Origin: Leptolyngbya sp. KIOST-1
Lineage (GTDB): Bacteria > Cyanobacteriota > Cyanobacteriia > Phormidesmidales > Phormidesmidaceae
Reading direction: 5' to 3'
Length of the DNA stretch: 64,000 nt
Assembly (NCBI RefSeq): GCF_000763385.1
Contig: NZ_JQFA01000002.1
Location: 3,596,001 to 3,660,000 of the forward strand
The first letter of the stretch is position 1; each line of letters starts with the position of its first letter. The notes beneath the pieces were generated by a model that saw nothing but the letters and a program-made list of their open reading frames with translations, was not told the origin of the DNA and made no database searches. Shown here piece by piece: positions 55,128 through 63,732 of this stretch. The position numbers and the translations under genes are program-made.

Positions 55128-55967
55128 ATGGCAGTCAGTTCTGCTCCGCCTGGATTAGCTAATGCCGAAAGACAGGCTCCCCCCTGGCGCAATGAAAATG
55201 TACGGGCCTTTGGGCTGTTTATGCTCTCCCTGGGGCTGTTCCTGCTGGTATGGGAGGTGGGGGCCAGCTCCGGGTGGTTTACCCGGGGGGTGCCCACCGC
55301 CAGCGCCACGCTCAGGGAGTTCTGGTGGTGGGTGTCGAATCCGTTTTTCAAAAACGGTCCCAACGACATGGGCATCGGCTGGAATCTGCTGATCAGCCTG
55401 CGGCGGGTGGCGATTGGCTACATCGCCGCCTCCCTGGTGGCGGTGCCCCTGGGCATTCTGATCGGCATTTCCCCCGTGGCGTTTAAGGCGTTTAATCCTT
55501 ACATTCAGCTGCTCAAGCCGATTTCGCCCCTGGCCTGGCTGCCCCTGGGCCTCTACCTGCTGCGCGATTCAGAAAAGACCGGCATTTTCATCATTTTTAT
55601 TTCCAGCATGTGGCCAACGCTGATCAATACCACCTTCGGCGTAGCCAACGTCAACCAGGATTACCTGGATGTGTCTAAAACCCTGGGGGCCTCGCGGCTG
55701 CGCACCATCGTCAAGGTGATTATTCCGGCGGCGCTGCCCAACATTGTCTCGGGACTGCGGATCAGCATGGGCATTGCCTGGCTGGTGATTGTGGCGGCGG
55801 AGATGTTGCTGGGTACGGGCCTGGGCTACTTCATCTGGAACGAGTGGAACAATCTGTCGATTCCCAACATTCTGGTGGCCATCTTCATTATCGGGTTGAC
55901 GGGCCTGGTGCTGGATAGCCTGTTTGCTGCCCTGGAGAAATTTGTTGCATTTGGTCGAAACTCATGA
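55128..55967 (+). CDS. cynB: Cyanate ABC transporter permease (CynB-like)
   Basis: A 279-residue NrtB/SsuC-type membrane permease. Features are [58 protein letters not shown] and the EAA-like loop [40 protein letters not shown] near the end is typical of the nitrate/cyanate group. It lies 127 bases after cynA, and its stop overlaps the ATPase start by four bases (ATGA). Confidence 0.9.
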   Translation: MAVSSAPPGLANAERQAPPWRNENVRAFGLFMLSLGLFLLVWEVGASSGWFTRGVPTASATLREFWWWVSNPFFKNGPNDMGIGWNLLISLRRVAIGYIAASLVAVPLGILIGISPVAFKAFNPYIQLLKPISPLAWLPLGLYLLRDSEKTGIFIIFISSMWPTLINTTFGVANVNQDYLDVSKTLGASRLRTIVKVIIPAALPNIVSGLRISMGIAWLVIVAAEMLLGTGLGYFIWNEWNNLSIPNILVAIFIIGLTGLVLDSLFAALEKFVAFGRNS

Positions 55968-56848
55968 ATACTGCCCCTGCTCACACCATAGACCCGGTAG
56001 CGACGCGATCGCAGACGGCTCAGCTATCGATTCGCAATGTGACCAAGGTTTTCCCTGGCAAAAAGGACCTGGTTAGCAGACTGACCGGCAAAACCCGCCG
56101 CGACTTCCTGGCGATTCAGGACATCAACCTCGACATCGAGCCCAATACCTTTGTGTCGATCATTGGCCCCTCGGGTTGCGGCAAGTCCACTCTGCTGAAC
56201 ATGATTGCGGGCCTCAGCTCAATCACGGGCGGTGAAATTCTGCTCAACGGTGCGCCCATTACCGGGCCCGGCCCCGATCGCGGCATGGTGTTTCAAAACT
56301 ACGCCCTGATGCCCTGGATGACGGTGGAGGAGAATCTGCGGTTTGCGGTGGAAACTGTGGATCCCAAGATCTCTAAGAAAAAGCGCGATCGCATCATCAA
56401 GGAGTACATCCAGCTGGTCGGCCTCAATGGTGCCGAAAGCAGGCACCCCCACGAGCTCTCCGGCGGCATGCGCCAGCGGGTCGGCATCGCCCGGGCGCTA
56501 GCCATCGACCCCCAGATTCTGCTGATGGATGAGCCCTTTGGCGCCCTCGACGCCCTCACCCGGGGCTTTCTGCAGGATGAGATCGAGCGCATCTGGGAAC
56601 AGCAGCGCAAGACCGTGATCATGATTACCCACAGCATCGACGAGGCGCTGCTGCTGAGCGATCGCATTGTGATGATGACCCGGGGCCCCGCCGCCCGTAT
56701 CGACGAAATTCTGGAGGTGCCCTTCCCCCGGCCCCGCAACCGCGAAACCATCGAGCAGCACCCTGCCTACCACGCCCTCAAGGCCGAGATGGAGAGCCAC
56801 CTGTTCCGCGAAACCCGGGCAGTGGAGGCTGAGCGGGTGGGGAAGTAG
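55964..56848 (+). CDS. cynD: Cyanate ABC transporter ATPase (CynD-like)
   Basis: A 294-residue ABC ATPase with Walker [11 protein letters not shown]-loop [18 protein letters not shown], signature [17 protein letters not shown], Walker [14 protein letters not shown] and switch His in [13 protein letters not shown]. An N-terminal insertion ([20 protein letters not shown]) is typical of NrtD/CynD. It is translationally coupled to the permease by an ATGA overlap. A short C-terminus without the NrtC-type binding domain fits CynD. Confidence 0.9.
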   Translation: MNTAPAHTIDPVATRSQTAQLSIRNVTKVFPGKKDLVSRLTGKTRRDFLAIQDINLDIEPNTFVSIIGPSGCGKSTLLNMIAGLSSITGGEILLNGAPITGPGPDRGMVFQNYALMPWMTVEENLRFAVETVDPKISKKKRDRIIKEYIQLVGLNGAESRHPHELSGGMRQRVGIARALAIDPQILLMDEPFGALDALTRGFLQDEIERIWEQQRKTVIMITHSIDEALLLSDRIVMMTRGPAARIDEILEVPFPRPRNRETIEQHPAYHALKAEMESHLFRETRAVEAERVGK

Positions 56849-56920
56849 ATGGGTAGATGGGTAGATGGGTGGATGGGTGATGGGTGAAGCGGAGATGGGG
56901 GTTAGACCCTGGAGATTCCG

Positions 56921-57093
56921 TAGGGTGGGCACTGCCCACCATTCCACCTTTCCCAACCGGCAAGCTCTACCCTCCCGCCACCGCCCCTCCCACCGGGCCA
57001 GGGCAACCCGTCATTTCTAGGCTCACAGGTGGGCGATGCCCACCCTACCGAACTGAGCAAATGCCAGACATGGAGGGGCGATGCCCACCCTAC
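56921..57093 (+). repeat. Three GGTGGGC/GCCCACC palindromes upstream of cynS
   Basis: Units at 56921-56940 (GGTGGGCACTGCCCACC), 57028-57049 (GGTGGGCGATGCCCACCC) and 57074-57093 (a partial GGGGCGATGCCCACCC). They are the same family as at 32145 and 33042. They separate cynD from cynS. Confidence 0.75.
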
Positions 57094-57139
57094 CAGCATC
57101 ACAAGTTTGACCATCAGACGTACTTAAGAGGATCCAATC

Positions 57140-57583
57140 ATGGCTGTTTCTCCTATTACCGAAAAACTGCTGGCCGCCAAAAAAGCGGCGGGCCTCAGCT
57201 TCGCCGATCTGGAAGCCAAAACTGGCTACGACGAAGTGTGGATCGCCTCTGTGTTCTACCGCCAGGCCAGCGCCTCCCCCGAAGAAGCCGCCCAGCTGGT
57301 CGAAATCCTCGGGGCCGATGCCTCCCTGGCCGAAGCCCTGGCCGACTACCCGGTCAAAGGTAGCCTCGACCCCGTCATTCCCACCGACCCGCTGATCTAC
57401 CGCTTCTACGAAATCATGCAGGTCTACGGCATGCCCATGAAGGCCGTTATCCACGAAAAGTTTGGCGACGGCATCATGAGCGCCATCGACTTCACCCTGG
57501 ATGTGGAGAAGGTGGAGGATCCAAAGGGCGATCGCGTCAAGGTCGTCATGTGCGGCAAATTCCTGCCCTACAAAAAGTGGTAG
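57140..57583 (+). CDS. cynS: Cyanase (cyanate lyase)
   Basis: A 147-residue protein of usual CynS length. The N-terminal HTH-like domain ([20 protein letters not shown]) precedes the catalytic domain with Arg88 and Glu91 in [20 protein letters not shown] and Ser114 in [10 protein letters not shown]; the three are the known active-site residues. It decomposes cyanate with bicarbonate to ammonia and CO2, so it supplies both nitrogen and carbon. It follows the cynABD transporter genes, with palindromic repeats in the 291-base gap. Confidence 0.97.
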   Translation: MAVSPITEKLLAAKKAAGLSFADLEAKTGYDEVWIASVFYRQASASPEEAAQLVEILGADASLAEALADYPVKGSLDPVIPTDPLIYRFYEIMQVYGMPMKAVIHEKFGDGIMSAIDFTLDVEKVEDPKGDRVKVVMCGKFLPYKKW

Positions 57584-57688
57584 ACCCCAGTTACGCGTCC
57601 TGACTCACAATCTCCGGGCTGTTGGCGATCGCTGGCAGCCTTTCCTATGCCCTATTCGGGAACCCTACCCATCCACCCATTCACCCCT

Positions 57689-58156
57689 ATGCCCACCCCC
57701 ATCGTCCCTCCATTTACCCAAGAGACCGCGATCGCCAAGGCCCGCATGGCCGAAGACGCCTGGAATAGCCGCGATCCCGATCGCGTGGCCCTGGCCTACA
57801 CCGAGGACAGCCACTGGCGCAACCGGGCCGAAATCTTCCAGGGCCGCGACGCCATTCGCGCCTTTTTGCGCCGCAAGTGGGACAAAGAACTCGACTACCG
57901 CCTGGTCAAAGAGGTGTGGGCCTACGGCGACAACCGCATTGCCGTGCGCTTTCAGTACGAGTGGCACGACGACGCCGGCCAGTGGTACCGCGCCTACGGC
58001 AACGAAAACTGGGAATTCGACGAAAACGGCCTGATGCGCCGCCGCGAAGCCAGCATCAACGACAAGCCGATCGCCGATTCAGACCGCCGCTTCTTCTGGG
58101 ATACCTCCGGCCCCCGCCCGGCAGATCACCCAGGACTGATTGACTCGCCGGTTTAA
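57689..58156 (+). CDS. DUF1348 / NTF2-like protein
   Basis: A 155-residue protein starting [20 protein letters not shown]. The DUF1348 pattern is clear: [60 protein letters not shown] and [20 protein letters not shown]. The fold is the NTF2/SnoaL cone. The function is unknown. It follows cynS by 105 bases. The reading could be extended to 57647 through C-rich repeats, which is unlikely. Confidence 0.85.
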   Translation: MPTPIVPPFTQETAIAKARMAEDAWNSRDPDRVALAYTEDSHWRNRAEIFQGRDAIRAFLRRKWDKELDYRLVKEVWAYGDNRIAVRFQYEWHDDAGQWYRAYGNENWEFDENGLMRRREASINDKPIADSDRRFFWDTSGPRPADHPGLIDSPV

Positions 58157-58270
58157 AGCCAGAACTAATCTCAAAAGTATTTGGGCAGCGGCAGTTGAGC
58201 ACTTTATAGATTTCTCCTGTAAAACACCTCGTAGATCGTCTGCCCAAAATGCTTTGCATTGACAATCTAA

Positions 58271-58672
58271 GTGTTAGATTGCACCTCAATACAGTTGGAA
58301 GGGAAAGTTTCGAACGGTTGTTCCTCCCCTGGAAGAACGGTTCCGCTAATTCCTCCCATTAGAGCAAGAACAACAAGTATTTCAGGCACCCCCTTCCAAC
58401 GAATTGAGAGCTGGTTCACGGAAAGGACAAAGCCCTTTTGGTCACTGTTATCATGTCGAGAGTTGGTAGAGATTTTTGGCATTAGAGTTGATCCTCAATT
58501 GTGGATAGACAGAGCTAAGTGGTAGACGAGTGAGAGTCGGCAGTTCTTCAATCGCCTTGCAGAACAGATGCACTATAAGGTCGATGATAGTACAGGAAAA
58601 CTAAAATATCAAATTCTTGTTCAGCAATTGCTTTAGGGTTTTGATAAATTCCTAAAAATCAACTTGGCATAA
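58271..58672 (+). pseudogene. Interrupted reading frame with two in-frame TAG codons
   Basis: In one frame, RELVEIFGIRVDPQLWIDR runs to TAG at 58523. It continues as RQFFNRLAEQMHYKVDDSTG and LKYQILVQQLL to TAG at 58634, then GFDKFLKINLA and TAA at 58670. The parts after the first stop look protein-like, with charged amphipathic helices. This suggests a decayed gene (CAG to TAG changes) or amber read-through. No family is recognised, and the 5' part is doubtful. Confidence 0.35.
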
Positions 58673-58954
58673 GAAAATTCATGGCTCGCCATTTGAAAAA
58701 AGATGCTTTTTCAAATGAGATTGATAAATGGTATAAAAACAAATTTCTAGTTGTGTGCTCAAAGGCAGTAGTTTTTCAGGGCAGAGCCTTGAGAACCAAG
58801 GCTCTCAGAGTCCATGCAAGTGCTGGGGGGAATATTTGAATAATCACGAAGAATCAATTATGATTCTCTAGGGGTGTTCTTGACGCCTCAATACGGATGG
58901 ATAGATCCCTGTAAACAGTTCTCTGTGTGTGCTCGGCAGGCAATAGCATAGAGA

Positions 58955-58998
58955 GTATGCGGTTGAGCTTCAGCAGAACGCAGAAGCTCAACCCATAC
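58955..58998. repeat. 44-base stem-loop
   Basis: Sixteen base pairs with one bulged C: GTATG-C-GGTTGAGCTTC and GAAGCTCAACC-CATAC around an 11-base loop. It lies 42 bases upstream of the small gene at 59040. It could be a mobile-element end, an operator or an RNA structure. Confidence 0.6.
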
Positions 58999-59039
58999 AG
59001 GGGCTTTGCGGGTTGGCTGTGTTGGAAGCCAAAATACTC

Positions 59040-59393
59040 ATGACTTACCAAGATAATTCTGGCAAAGACAAAGATGCACGCCAAGTTAGCAAGCCTGCGA
59101 TCAGCAAGCGAGGTGGTGCTGGTAGAGGACAAGGTAGAAAAAAGAATTATCCGGGTCGTGTCGGAGACTTGCAGGCGATTCACGTTCCATCAGAAATCAA
59201 AGATTCTGCGAATCGATTACTTCAGGAACTCTGGAAACAAAAACTGATACACCAGTCGTCTAGCGCAGAAGAGCTGATAAGTATTCTGCAAATGCAGAAT
59301 CTACTCATTTTCGATGACGTAACTATCCCAGCTAGTTTCAGCTTTAGCGAGAACGAAAGGCTCTTCCGGGTTCAGGGTGATAAGCTCGGCTAA
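59040..59393 (+). CDS. Small basic protein, function unknown
   Basis: A 117-residue protein starting MTYQDNSGKDKDARQVSKPA. A basic Gly/Arg/Lys segment, RGGAGRGQGRKKNYPGRVGD, is followed by a probable helix, IHVPSEIKDSANRLLQELWK. Such GGxGRxxGRKK tails occur in plasmid- and phage-borne DNA-associated proteins. It lies just upstream of a broken S24/UmuD-like gene, so it may be part of a mobile or SOS-type locus. Base composition is AT-richer than in the core genes. Confidence 0.5.
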   Translation: MTYQDNSGKDKDARQVSKPAISKRGGAGRGQGRKKNYPGRVGDLQAIHVPSEIKDSANRLLQELWKQKLIHQSSSAEELISILQMQNLLIFDDVTIPASFSFSENERLFRVQGDKLG

Positions 59394-59436
59394 TATTCAG
59401 GCGCAGCAAGGCTTTCAGCGAATGCAGGGAAAGTAA

Positions 59437-59865
59437 AATGTATCAGCCAGCACACTTTCAACCACAGATCCGGAAGAGCCGAACGAAATCAGTAATGCCG
59501 AAACGCTTAATCTTGTTCAAGATGTCTTTGAATCAAGGAAGTCAAGCCCTAAAAATCAACTGATTGCAGTTCGCGTTAAAGGCGATTCAATGGATCAATC
59601 TGGGATCTTGCCAGATGATATGCTAATTGTTGAGTTCTTTACAGGATTTGGCAGTCCTGAAAATGGAGAAATCGTGATTGCATACGTGGATAATAATCCG
59701 ACGATAAAACGTTATATGCAATAGCCAGATGGTAAAGTAGCGCTGCTGCCAGATAGTTCTAATCCTGAGCATCTTCTTGCATATCCTGGTCACCTTGACT
59801 CAGATAGATGTCAGATCGTTGGAGTCGTAAGATACGTTATTCATGATTTAAAGAGCCGTTACTAA
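59437..59865 (+). pseudogene. S24 (LexA/UmuD-like) peptidase pseudogene
   Basis: The frame encodes a recognisable S24 domain: nucleophile Ser in RVKGDSMDQSGILPDDMLIV, GEIVIAYVDNNPTIKRYMQ with the general-base Lys, then TAG at 59722. The same frame goes on with PDGKVALLPDSSNPEHLLAY and CQIVGVVRYVIHDL to TAA at 59863. No in-frame start codon precedes the Ser. A plausible N-terminus (ATG 59438) is in another frame, so a frameshift is likely too. No umuC follows. It is probably a decayed UmuD-type gene. Confidence 0.65.
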
Positions 59866-59881
59866 AGTATCAGGAATTAAC

Positions 59882-60133
59882 TCAAGCATTGGCTACGTCG
59901 TTAGTCAGCTCAGCTTCGCTCAAATTAAAGGTGTTAACGCTATAATCGGCTAATTTCGTCAGAAACACGGTTCTCGGTATTCCGGCCAGGGTCGCTGCGG
60001 CTCCAGACGAAAGACGGCCCAATTCAAACAACTTCACAGCTGCGGCCAATCTTACCTCCTCACCCATCGCCGCTAGCGATGTATTGAGAGCAGCGGCGGT
60101 TTCCTCTGGCAAAGCCACAACGATTTCATACAT
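59882..60133 (-). CDS. UPF0175 family protein (antitoxin-like)
   Basis: An 83-residue protein starting MYEIVVALPEETAAALNTSL. The UPF0175 pattern is EEVRLAAAVKLFELGRLSSG and AATLAGIPRTVFLTKLADYS, a helix-turn-helix-like fold. Members are often antitoxins paired with PIN/DUF3368 toxins. No toxin gene follows, so it is an orphan. The start is ambiguous because an 18-base tandem duplication (60125-60160) doubles the ATG region. ATG 60151 in the second copy would add six residues. Confidence 0.75.
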   Translation of the reverse strand: MYEIVVALPEETAAALNTSLAAMGEEVRLAAAVKLFELGRLSSGAAATLAGIPRTVFLTKLADYSVNTFNLSEAELTNDVANA

Positions 60134-60160
60134 GGTTAGTGGTTCATACATGGTTAGTGG
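60125..60160. repeat. 18-base perfect tandem duplication over a start codon
   Basis: TTCATACATGGTTAGTGG occurs twice in direct succession. On the minus strand it duplicates the start codon and first residues (MYE) of the UPF0175 gene. Confidence 0.9.
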
Positions 60161-60280
60161 CCCACTTGGAGCTAAGTATCTTGGCTTCAGTTTAGCGTTT
60201 CTAATTCTGAGAGTATTCCTAATCAGCCCCATTACCAATAGAGGTACCTGACGCACTGCATAGTAACTCAGGACAAGTTG

Positions 60281-60883
60281 CTACCAAATTCTAGCCATTT
60301 GCAGCACAAAGCCTGGCAATTGAGGATCTGCGGAGACGGCGTCGGGATTCTCTAAAATCTCCGGTGCTTGATTGAGGCGATAAATGTGAACCCGGCGGGT
60401 TTTGCGATCGATTAACCAGCCTAAAGACGCACCATTGACCAAATACTCTTCCATCTTGGCCTCAAGTCTACTGAGGGCATCGCTGGCAGAGCGCAACTCC
60501 ACCACAAAGTCTGGGCACAGCGGTGCAAAGGAAGCCTTCTCCGCTTCCGTTAGCGCATTCCAACGCTCTAAGCGCACCCAGGCGGCATCGGGAGAGCGAG
60601 TAGCACCATTGGGCAGCGTAAATCCAGCGCTGGAGTCAAAGGCTTCGCCGGTACCATCGGCGTCGGCCCAGTTGGCCAACTGCTGAGCAATTTTGAGGTT
60701 GCGGTTGCCGGTGTCAGAAAAGGCAGGCGGCATGACAATCACCTCTCCTGTAGCCGATCGCTCAATGCGCAGATCGCGATTGGCCTGACAGAACGCATAA
60801 AACTCCGCTGTCGTCATTTCAGCGCTGGTCGGGAAATTGACCTTTAGCGGTACGCTTTCTGTCTGAATCAACAGCGTGGTCAT
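60281..60883 (-). CDS. Uma2 family (DUF820) putative endonuclease
   Basis: A 200-residue protein starting MTTLLIQTESVPLKVNFPTS. The Uma2 pattern is FYAFCQANRDLRIERSATGE, IVMPPAFSDTGNRN, the PD-(D/E)xK-like SPDAAWVRLERW and CPDFVVELRSASD. LEAKMEEYLVNGASLGWLID and PRRRVHIY-like TRRVHIYRL are also present. The family is greatly expanded in cyanobacteria and has a restriction-endonuclease fold, but its biological role is unclear. It may belong to the accessory region. A start at 60916 is less likely. Confidence 0.9.
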   Translation of the reverse strand: MTTLLIQTESVPLKVNFPTSAEMTTAEFYAFCQANRDLRIERSATGEVIVMPPAFSDTGNRNLKIAQQLANWADADGTGEAFDSSAGFTLPNGATRSPDAAWVRLERWNALTEAEKASFAPLCPDFVVELRSASDALSRLEAKMEEYLVNGASLGWLIDRKTRRVHIYRLNQAPEILENPDAVSADPQLPGFVLQMARIW

Positions 60884-61027
60884 CGGTTGCCCCAGTCTCC
60901 GCAATGGGCTAATCATAGCCTAACCGAATGAACCACCAGCTCTGTCGTCCTTTTCCTTCCCTGGGTAGACCTCAGTCACGCCATCCTTTGGGATCCTAAA
61001 AAAACAGTATGTACGGTGGGGCTTTTT

Positions 61028-61933
61028 ATGGCAGCAATGAATCAGTTCAAAACCCTGGCACTTTTGGCGCTGCTCAGCGGGCTGATTGTGCTGGCGGGCT
61101 ACCTGCTGGTGGGCAACGAGACCGGGCTGTACTACGGGCTGGGCTTTGCGGCGGTGAGCAGCTTTGGCTCGTGGTACTACTCCGACCAGGCGGCCTTGGC
61201 GGCGTTTAAGGCCAAGCCCACCCCGCGAGAAGAGGCTCCCGAGCTGTTTGCGCGGCTGGAAAAACTGTGCGATCGCGCCGGCATTCCCACCCCGGCCCTC
61301 TACCTGGTGCCGTCGGAGTCGCCTAACGCCTTTGCCACCGGACGGGATCCAAACCACGCGGCGATCGCCCTCACTCAGGGCCTAATTGACCTGCTGCCCG
61401 ACGACGAACTCGATGCCGTCATTGCCCACGAACTGACCCACGTACGCAACCGCGACACCCTCACCCAGGCGGTGGCAGGCACCCTGGCCGGGTCGCTCAC
61501 CTTCCTGGGCCGCATTCTCACCTTTGGGGCGCTGTACTTTCCGGTGGCCCGGGCGGGAGGACGGCGCGGCAACAACCCGATCGCCATTTTGTTTTTGCTG
61601 GTGATTGCGCCCATGGCCGCTGGCCTCCTGCGAATGGCGATTTCCAGAACGCGGGAGTACGCCGCCGATGCCGGGGCCGCTGAAATCACCGAAAATCCCC
61701 TGGCCCTGGTGCGAGCCCTGGAACGGCTAGAGGAGATGGGCCAAAAGGTGCCCATCCACGGCAACCCGGCCTTTTCGGCGCTATTTATCGTCAACCCCCT
61801 CTCAAAGGAGGGAATGATGACGTTGTTTATGACCCATCCCTCCACTGAGGACCGCATTCAGCGATTGAAGGCCATGGCCGAAAAAGCTACCCTCGCCCCG
61901 GCGAATAGCCAGGCGCTGAGCGCCCAAGCCTAG
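61028..61933 (+). CDS. htpX: HtpX-type M48 metalloprotease
   Basis: A 301-residue protein with N-terminal membrane helices (TLALLALLSGLIVLAGYLLV and YYGLGFAAVSSFGSWYYS). The zinc motif HELTH is in LDAVIAHELTHVRNRDTL. Two more helices follow, and the third ligand Glu is in SRTREYAADAGAAEI. It degrades damaged or misfolded membrane proteins. ATG 61028 is used; ATG 61037 (MNQFKTLALLAL) matches the family start as well. GTG 61016 is possible but unneeded. Confidence 0.93.
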   Translation: MAAMNQFKTLALLALLSGLIVLAGYLLVGNETGLYYGLGFAAVSSFGSWYYSDQAALAAFKAKPTPREEAPELFARLEKLCDRAGIPTPALYLVPSESPNAFATGRDPNHAAIALTQGLIDLLPDDELDAVIAHELTHVRNRDTLTQAVAGTLAGSLTFLGRILTFGALYFPVARAGGRRGNNPIAILFLLVIAPMAAGLLRMAISRTREYAADAGAAEITENPLALVRALERLEEMGQKVPIHGNPAFSALFIVNPLSKEGMMTLFMTHPSTEDRIQRLKAMAEKATLAPANSQALSAQA

Positions 61934-62090
61934 TACCGTTACACAGTTGAGAACTGGGATGACACAACAAAGCCTGGCCATTGCTTCAAGCGCATTGGTC
62001 AGGTGTCACAACTGTTCTAGGGATGGTTACAGCTGCTAAACGCCTAAGAATCAAGGGTTGAAGAAAGCCCATAGCCTGTCGTTTGGGTTA

Positions 62091-62196
62091 GTTCCTGTAG
62101 GTGGGTGAAGCGGAGTGGAGTCCAACGCCAGTCAGCCCTGTTGGGTTCTGCTAGCGCACCACCCAATCTACAAATTTGGGCTTGACAGAGCATTAG
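62091..62196 (-). repeat. Dispersed 106-base repeat, copy 2 (inverted)
   Basis: Its reverse complement aligns with 10831-10936 from CTAATGCTCTGTCAAGCC to CCTACAGGAAC, with the same length and roughly four of five bases the same. Confidence 0.75.
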
Positions 62197-62370
62197 TCTG
62201 TTGTTTGAGTCGGACGTGGCAAAGCTTGGAGCGACCGGGCCTTTGGTCACAGCGGGTAACACGCCTTAGAGCGCTGGAATAGTTCTACCTAGCGAGTTCC
62301 AAGGGTGTGGAAGTAACGACAGTTAGAGACTTGGGGGTAGTCGAGCGGGATTTGGAATTAGACCTATTGG

Positions 62371-62528
62371 GCGTTGCTGAATGCAGGTATGATATACCCC
62401 CCAGCCCCCCAATTCTGGGGGAAGTCGAAATCTTAAAGTCCCCATCTCAAAGTCCCCCAGAATTGGGGGATTTAGGGGGCGATGAAAGGATGTCAAGGTT
62501 ACAGATTCATGACTCAGTTCAGCAACGC
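62371..62528. mobile_element. MITE-like element with terminal inverted repeats
   Basis: Ends GCGTTGCTGAA (62371-62381) and TTCAGCAACGC (62518-62528) are perfect inverted repeats, of the type seen at ends of cyanobacterial IS elements. Inside is a second inverted pair CCCCCAATTCTGGGGGA and TCCCCCAGAATTGGGGG. No transposase is encoded. A solo end-like sequence, TTGCTGAATGCAGGATG, occurs near 1949-1965. Confidence 0.6.
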
Positions 62529-62641
62529 TGACTTATTGAACCGGTCGGTGCACCAAGAATTCATCAGACGGTAAAACGTTGACCCTGCAAGGTAGACAGC
62601 CGGGACGGCTATCCCACAAGCGATGAAGGGTGTGCCATACC

Positions 62642-62680
62642 AAAAAGGTAGGGGAACTCGAAAGCGTCCCCCTACCCTTT
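62642..62680 (-). terminator. Rho-independent terminator of the glycine-zipper gene
   Basis: Read on the minus strand, GGTAGGGG and CCCCTACC form an 8-bp stem, followed by TTTTTG. It lies 33 bases after the stop codon of the minus-strand gene at 62713. Confidence 0.7.
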
Positions 62681-62712
62681 GACTCTGACAGTTACTGTTG
62701 GTTAACGTCGGC

Positions 62713-63507
62713 CTATCGGAAAGCCTCATCGGTGCTGGGAGCCCCGTGCTCTAGCCGATACCAGGCATCCTGAATAGCGTACCGGGCCTTATCCCACCCC
62801 AGGCGGTTGGAGCGAGGGGTCTGCTCGTAGCGCTGGCGCAGGTGAGGCTCGGCCTGCTGATAGGTCATGCCCTGGGGATAGTAGGTGGAGTAGCCCTCCT
62901 GGCCAATCCGGTAGGCGGGGCTGTAGTCGTCGTAGGTGTAGCCAGACTCAATGTAGGGACGGCTGCTGTAGTTTTGCCGCCAGTAGTCGTCGTCGGCATA
63001 GACGGGGGCACCGTGCTCTACCCGGTACCAGGCATCCTGGCTGGCGTAGCGCGCCTTGTCCCAGCCCAGGCGGCGGCCGGGGTAGTCTCGCTCGTAGCGC
63101 TGGCGCAGGTAAGGTTCGGCCTGCTGGTAGGTCATGCCCTGGGGACGGTAGGTGGAGTAGCCTTCGTAGCCGGTGCGGTAGGCGGGGCTGTAGTCATCGT
63201 AGGTGTAGGCCGAATCCACGTAGGGGCGGGTGTGGTAGTTGTCGCGCCAGTAGATGTCTTCCACCGTGGGGTCCAGGGTTTCTGCCACGCTTTTGCCGAG
63301 CAGACCGCCCGCCGCCGAGCCGACCACAGCTCCAATGGCACCGCCAATTGGGCCCCCTGCAATCACGCCCACGGCGGTACCGATGACACCCGCTCCCGCC
63401 GCCCCAACTCCGGTGCCGACAGGGTGGGAGCCCGGTTCACCCGTCACCGGGTCGGGATTGCGGTCAGGATTTAAGTTAGGGTCGAGGTCGTTGTTATTAA
63501 TACTCAT
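62713..63507 (-). CDS. Glycine-zipper protein with two 84-residue tandem repeats
   Basis: A 264-residue protein. An Asn/Asp/Pro-rich N-terminus (SINNNDLDPNLNPDRNPDP) precedes a Gly/Ala-rich zipper segment (about 30-75: GVGAAGAGVIGTAVGVIAGG, GGAIGAVVGSAAGGLLG). Two nearly identical units of about 84 residues follow, each with YTYDDYSPAYR, PQGMTYQQAEP, RLGWDKARYA and DAWYR(V/L)EHGAP. The zipper could insert into or associate with membrane; the Tyr-rich units look surface exposed. A cyanobacterial stress or envelope role is possible but unproven. A good terminator follows. Confidence 0.75.
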   Translation of the reverse strand: MSINNNDLDPNLNPDRNPDPVTGEPGSHPVGTGVGAAGAGVIGTAVGVIAGGPIGGAIGAVVGSAAGGLLGKSVAETLDPTVEDIYWRDNYHTRPYVDSAYTYDDYSPAYRTGYEGYSTYRPQGMTYQQAEPYLRQRYERDYPGRRLGWDKARYASQDAWYRVEHGAPVYADDDYWRQNYSSRPYIESGYTYDDYSPAYRIGQEGYSTYYPQGMTYQQAEPHLRQRYEQTPRSNRLGWDKARYAIQDAWYRLEHGAPSTDEAFR

Positions 63508-63660
63508 TTAATAGCGTCCATACTAAACAAACGCGGTCGGCAGAGCCCCATTGATCATGGCGGCACTGCAACACCCTTGTTTGAAAATTAGCTAGTTTTT
63601 AACCCGGAGCAAACGGCTAACGGTATGGACCTTGGGGCTCCAAAGGGCAGAGATCGAGAG

Positions 63661-63698
63661 AGGGGGGAAGGGCCGACGGCCGTCGCTATCCCCCCTTT
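63661..63698. terminator. GC-rich stem-loop between ilvD and the glycine-zipper gene
   Basis: AGGGGGGA (63661-63668) and TCCCCCCT (63689-63696) pair perfectly, with an inner GGCCGACGGCC segment. It lies 35 bases after the ilvD stop on the minus strand and could end that transcript. Confidence 0.5.
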
Positions 63699-63732
63699 GT
63701 CTAAACATCTGGGTTTGAAGTAATGTCTGTTA

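Larger units (their letters stand above)
58157..59039. other. AT-richer accessory region with three perfect hairpins
   Basis: About 880 bases, much poorer in GC than both flanks. Perfect inverted repeats occur at 58690-58717 (CATTTGAAAAA/TTTTTCAAATG), 58783-58805 (AGAGCCTTG/CAAGGCTCT) and 58955-58998 (GTATG and GGTTGAGCTTC pairing with GAAGCTCAACC and CATAC). A broken reading frame lies at 58271-58672. No intact gene is seen. Confidence 0.5.
61934..62712. other. Gene-poor region with dispersed repeat and MITE-like element
   Basis: About 780 bases without a gene. It contains copy 2 of the 106-base repeat (62091-62196), a MITE-like inverted-repeat element (62371-62528) and the terminator of the downstream minus-strand gene. 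Confidence 0.6.

Noticed and set aside
53360..56848. Nitrate (NrtABCD) transporter
   Set aside because: No NrtC-type fused ATPase and no nitrate reductase genes; cynS follows, so cyanate fits better.
58267..58482. Minus-strand 71-codon frame
   Set aside because: It has a hydrophobic patch but no start signal or family; it overlaps the more protein-like broken plus-strand frame.
59438..59520. Separate gene starting MYQPAHFQPQ
   Set aside because: Although it begins like PaiB-type proteins, the frame soon degenerates; it more likely marks the frameshifted start of the S24 pseudogene.
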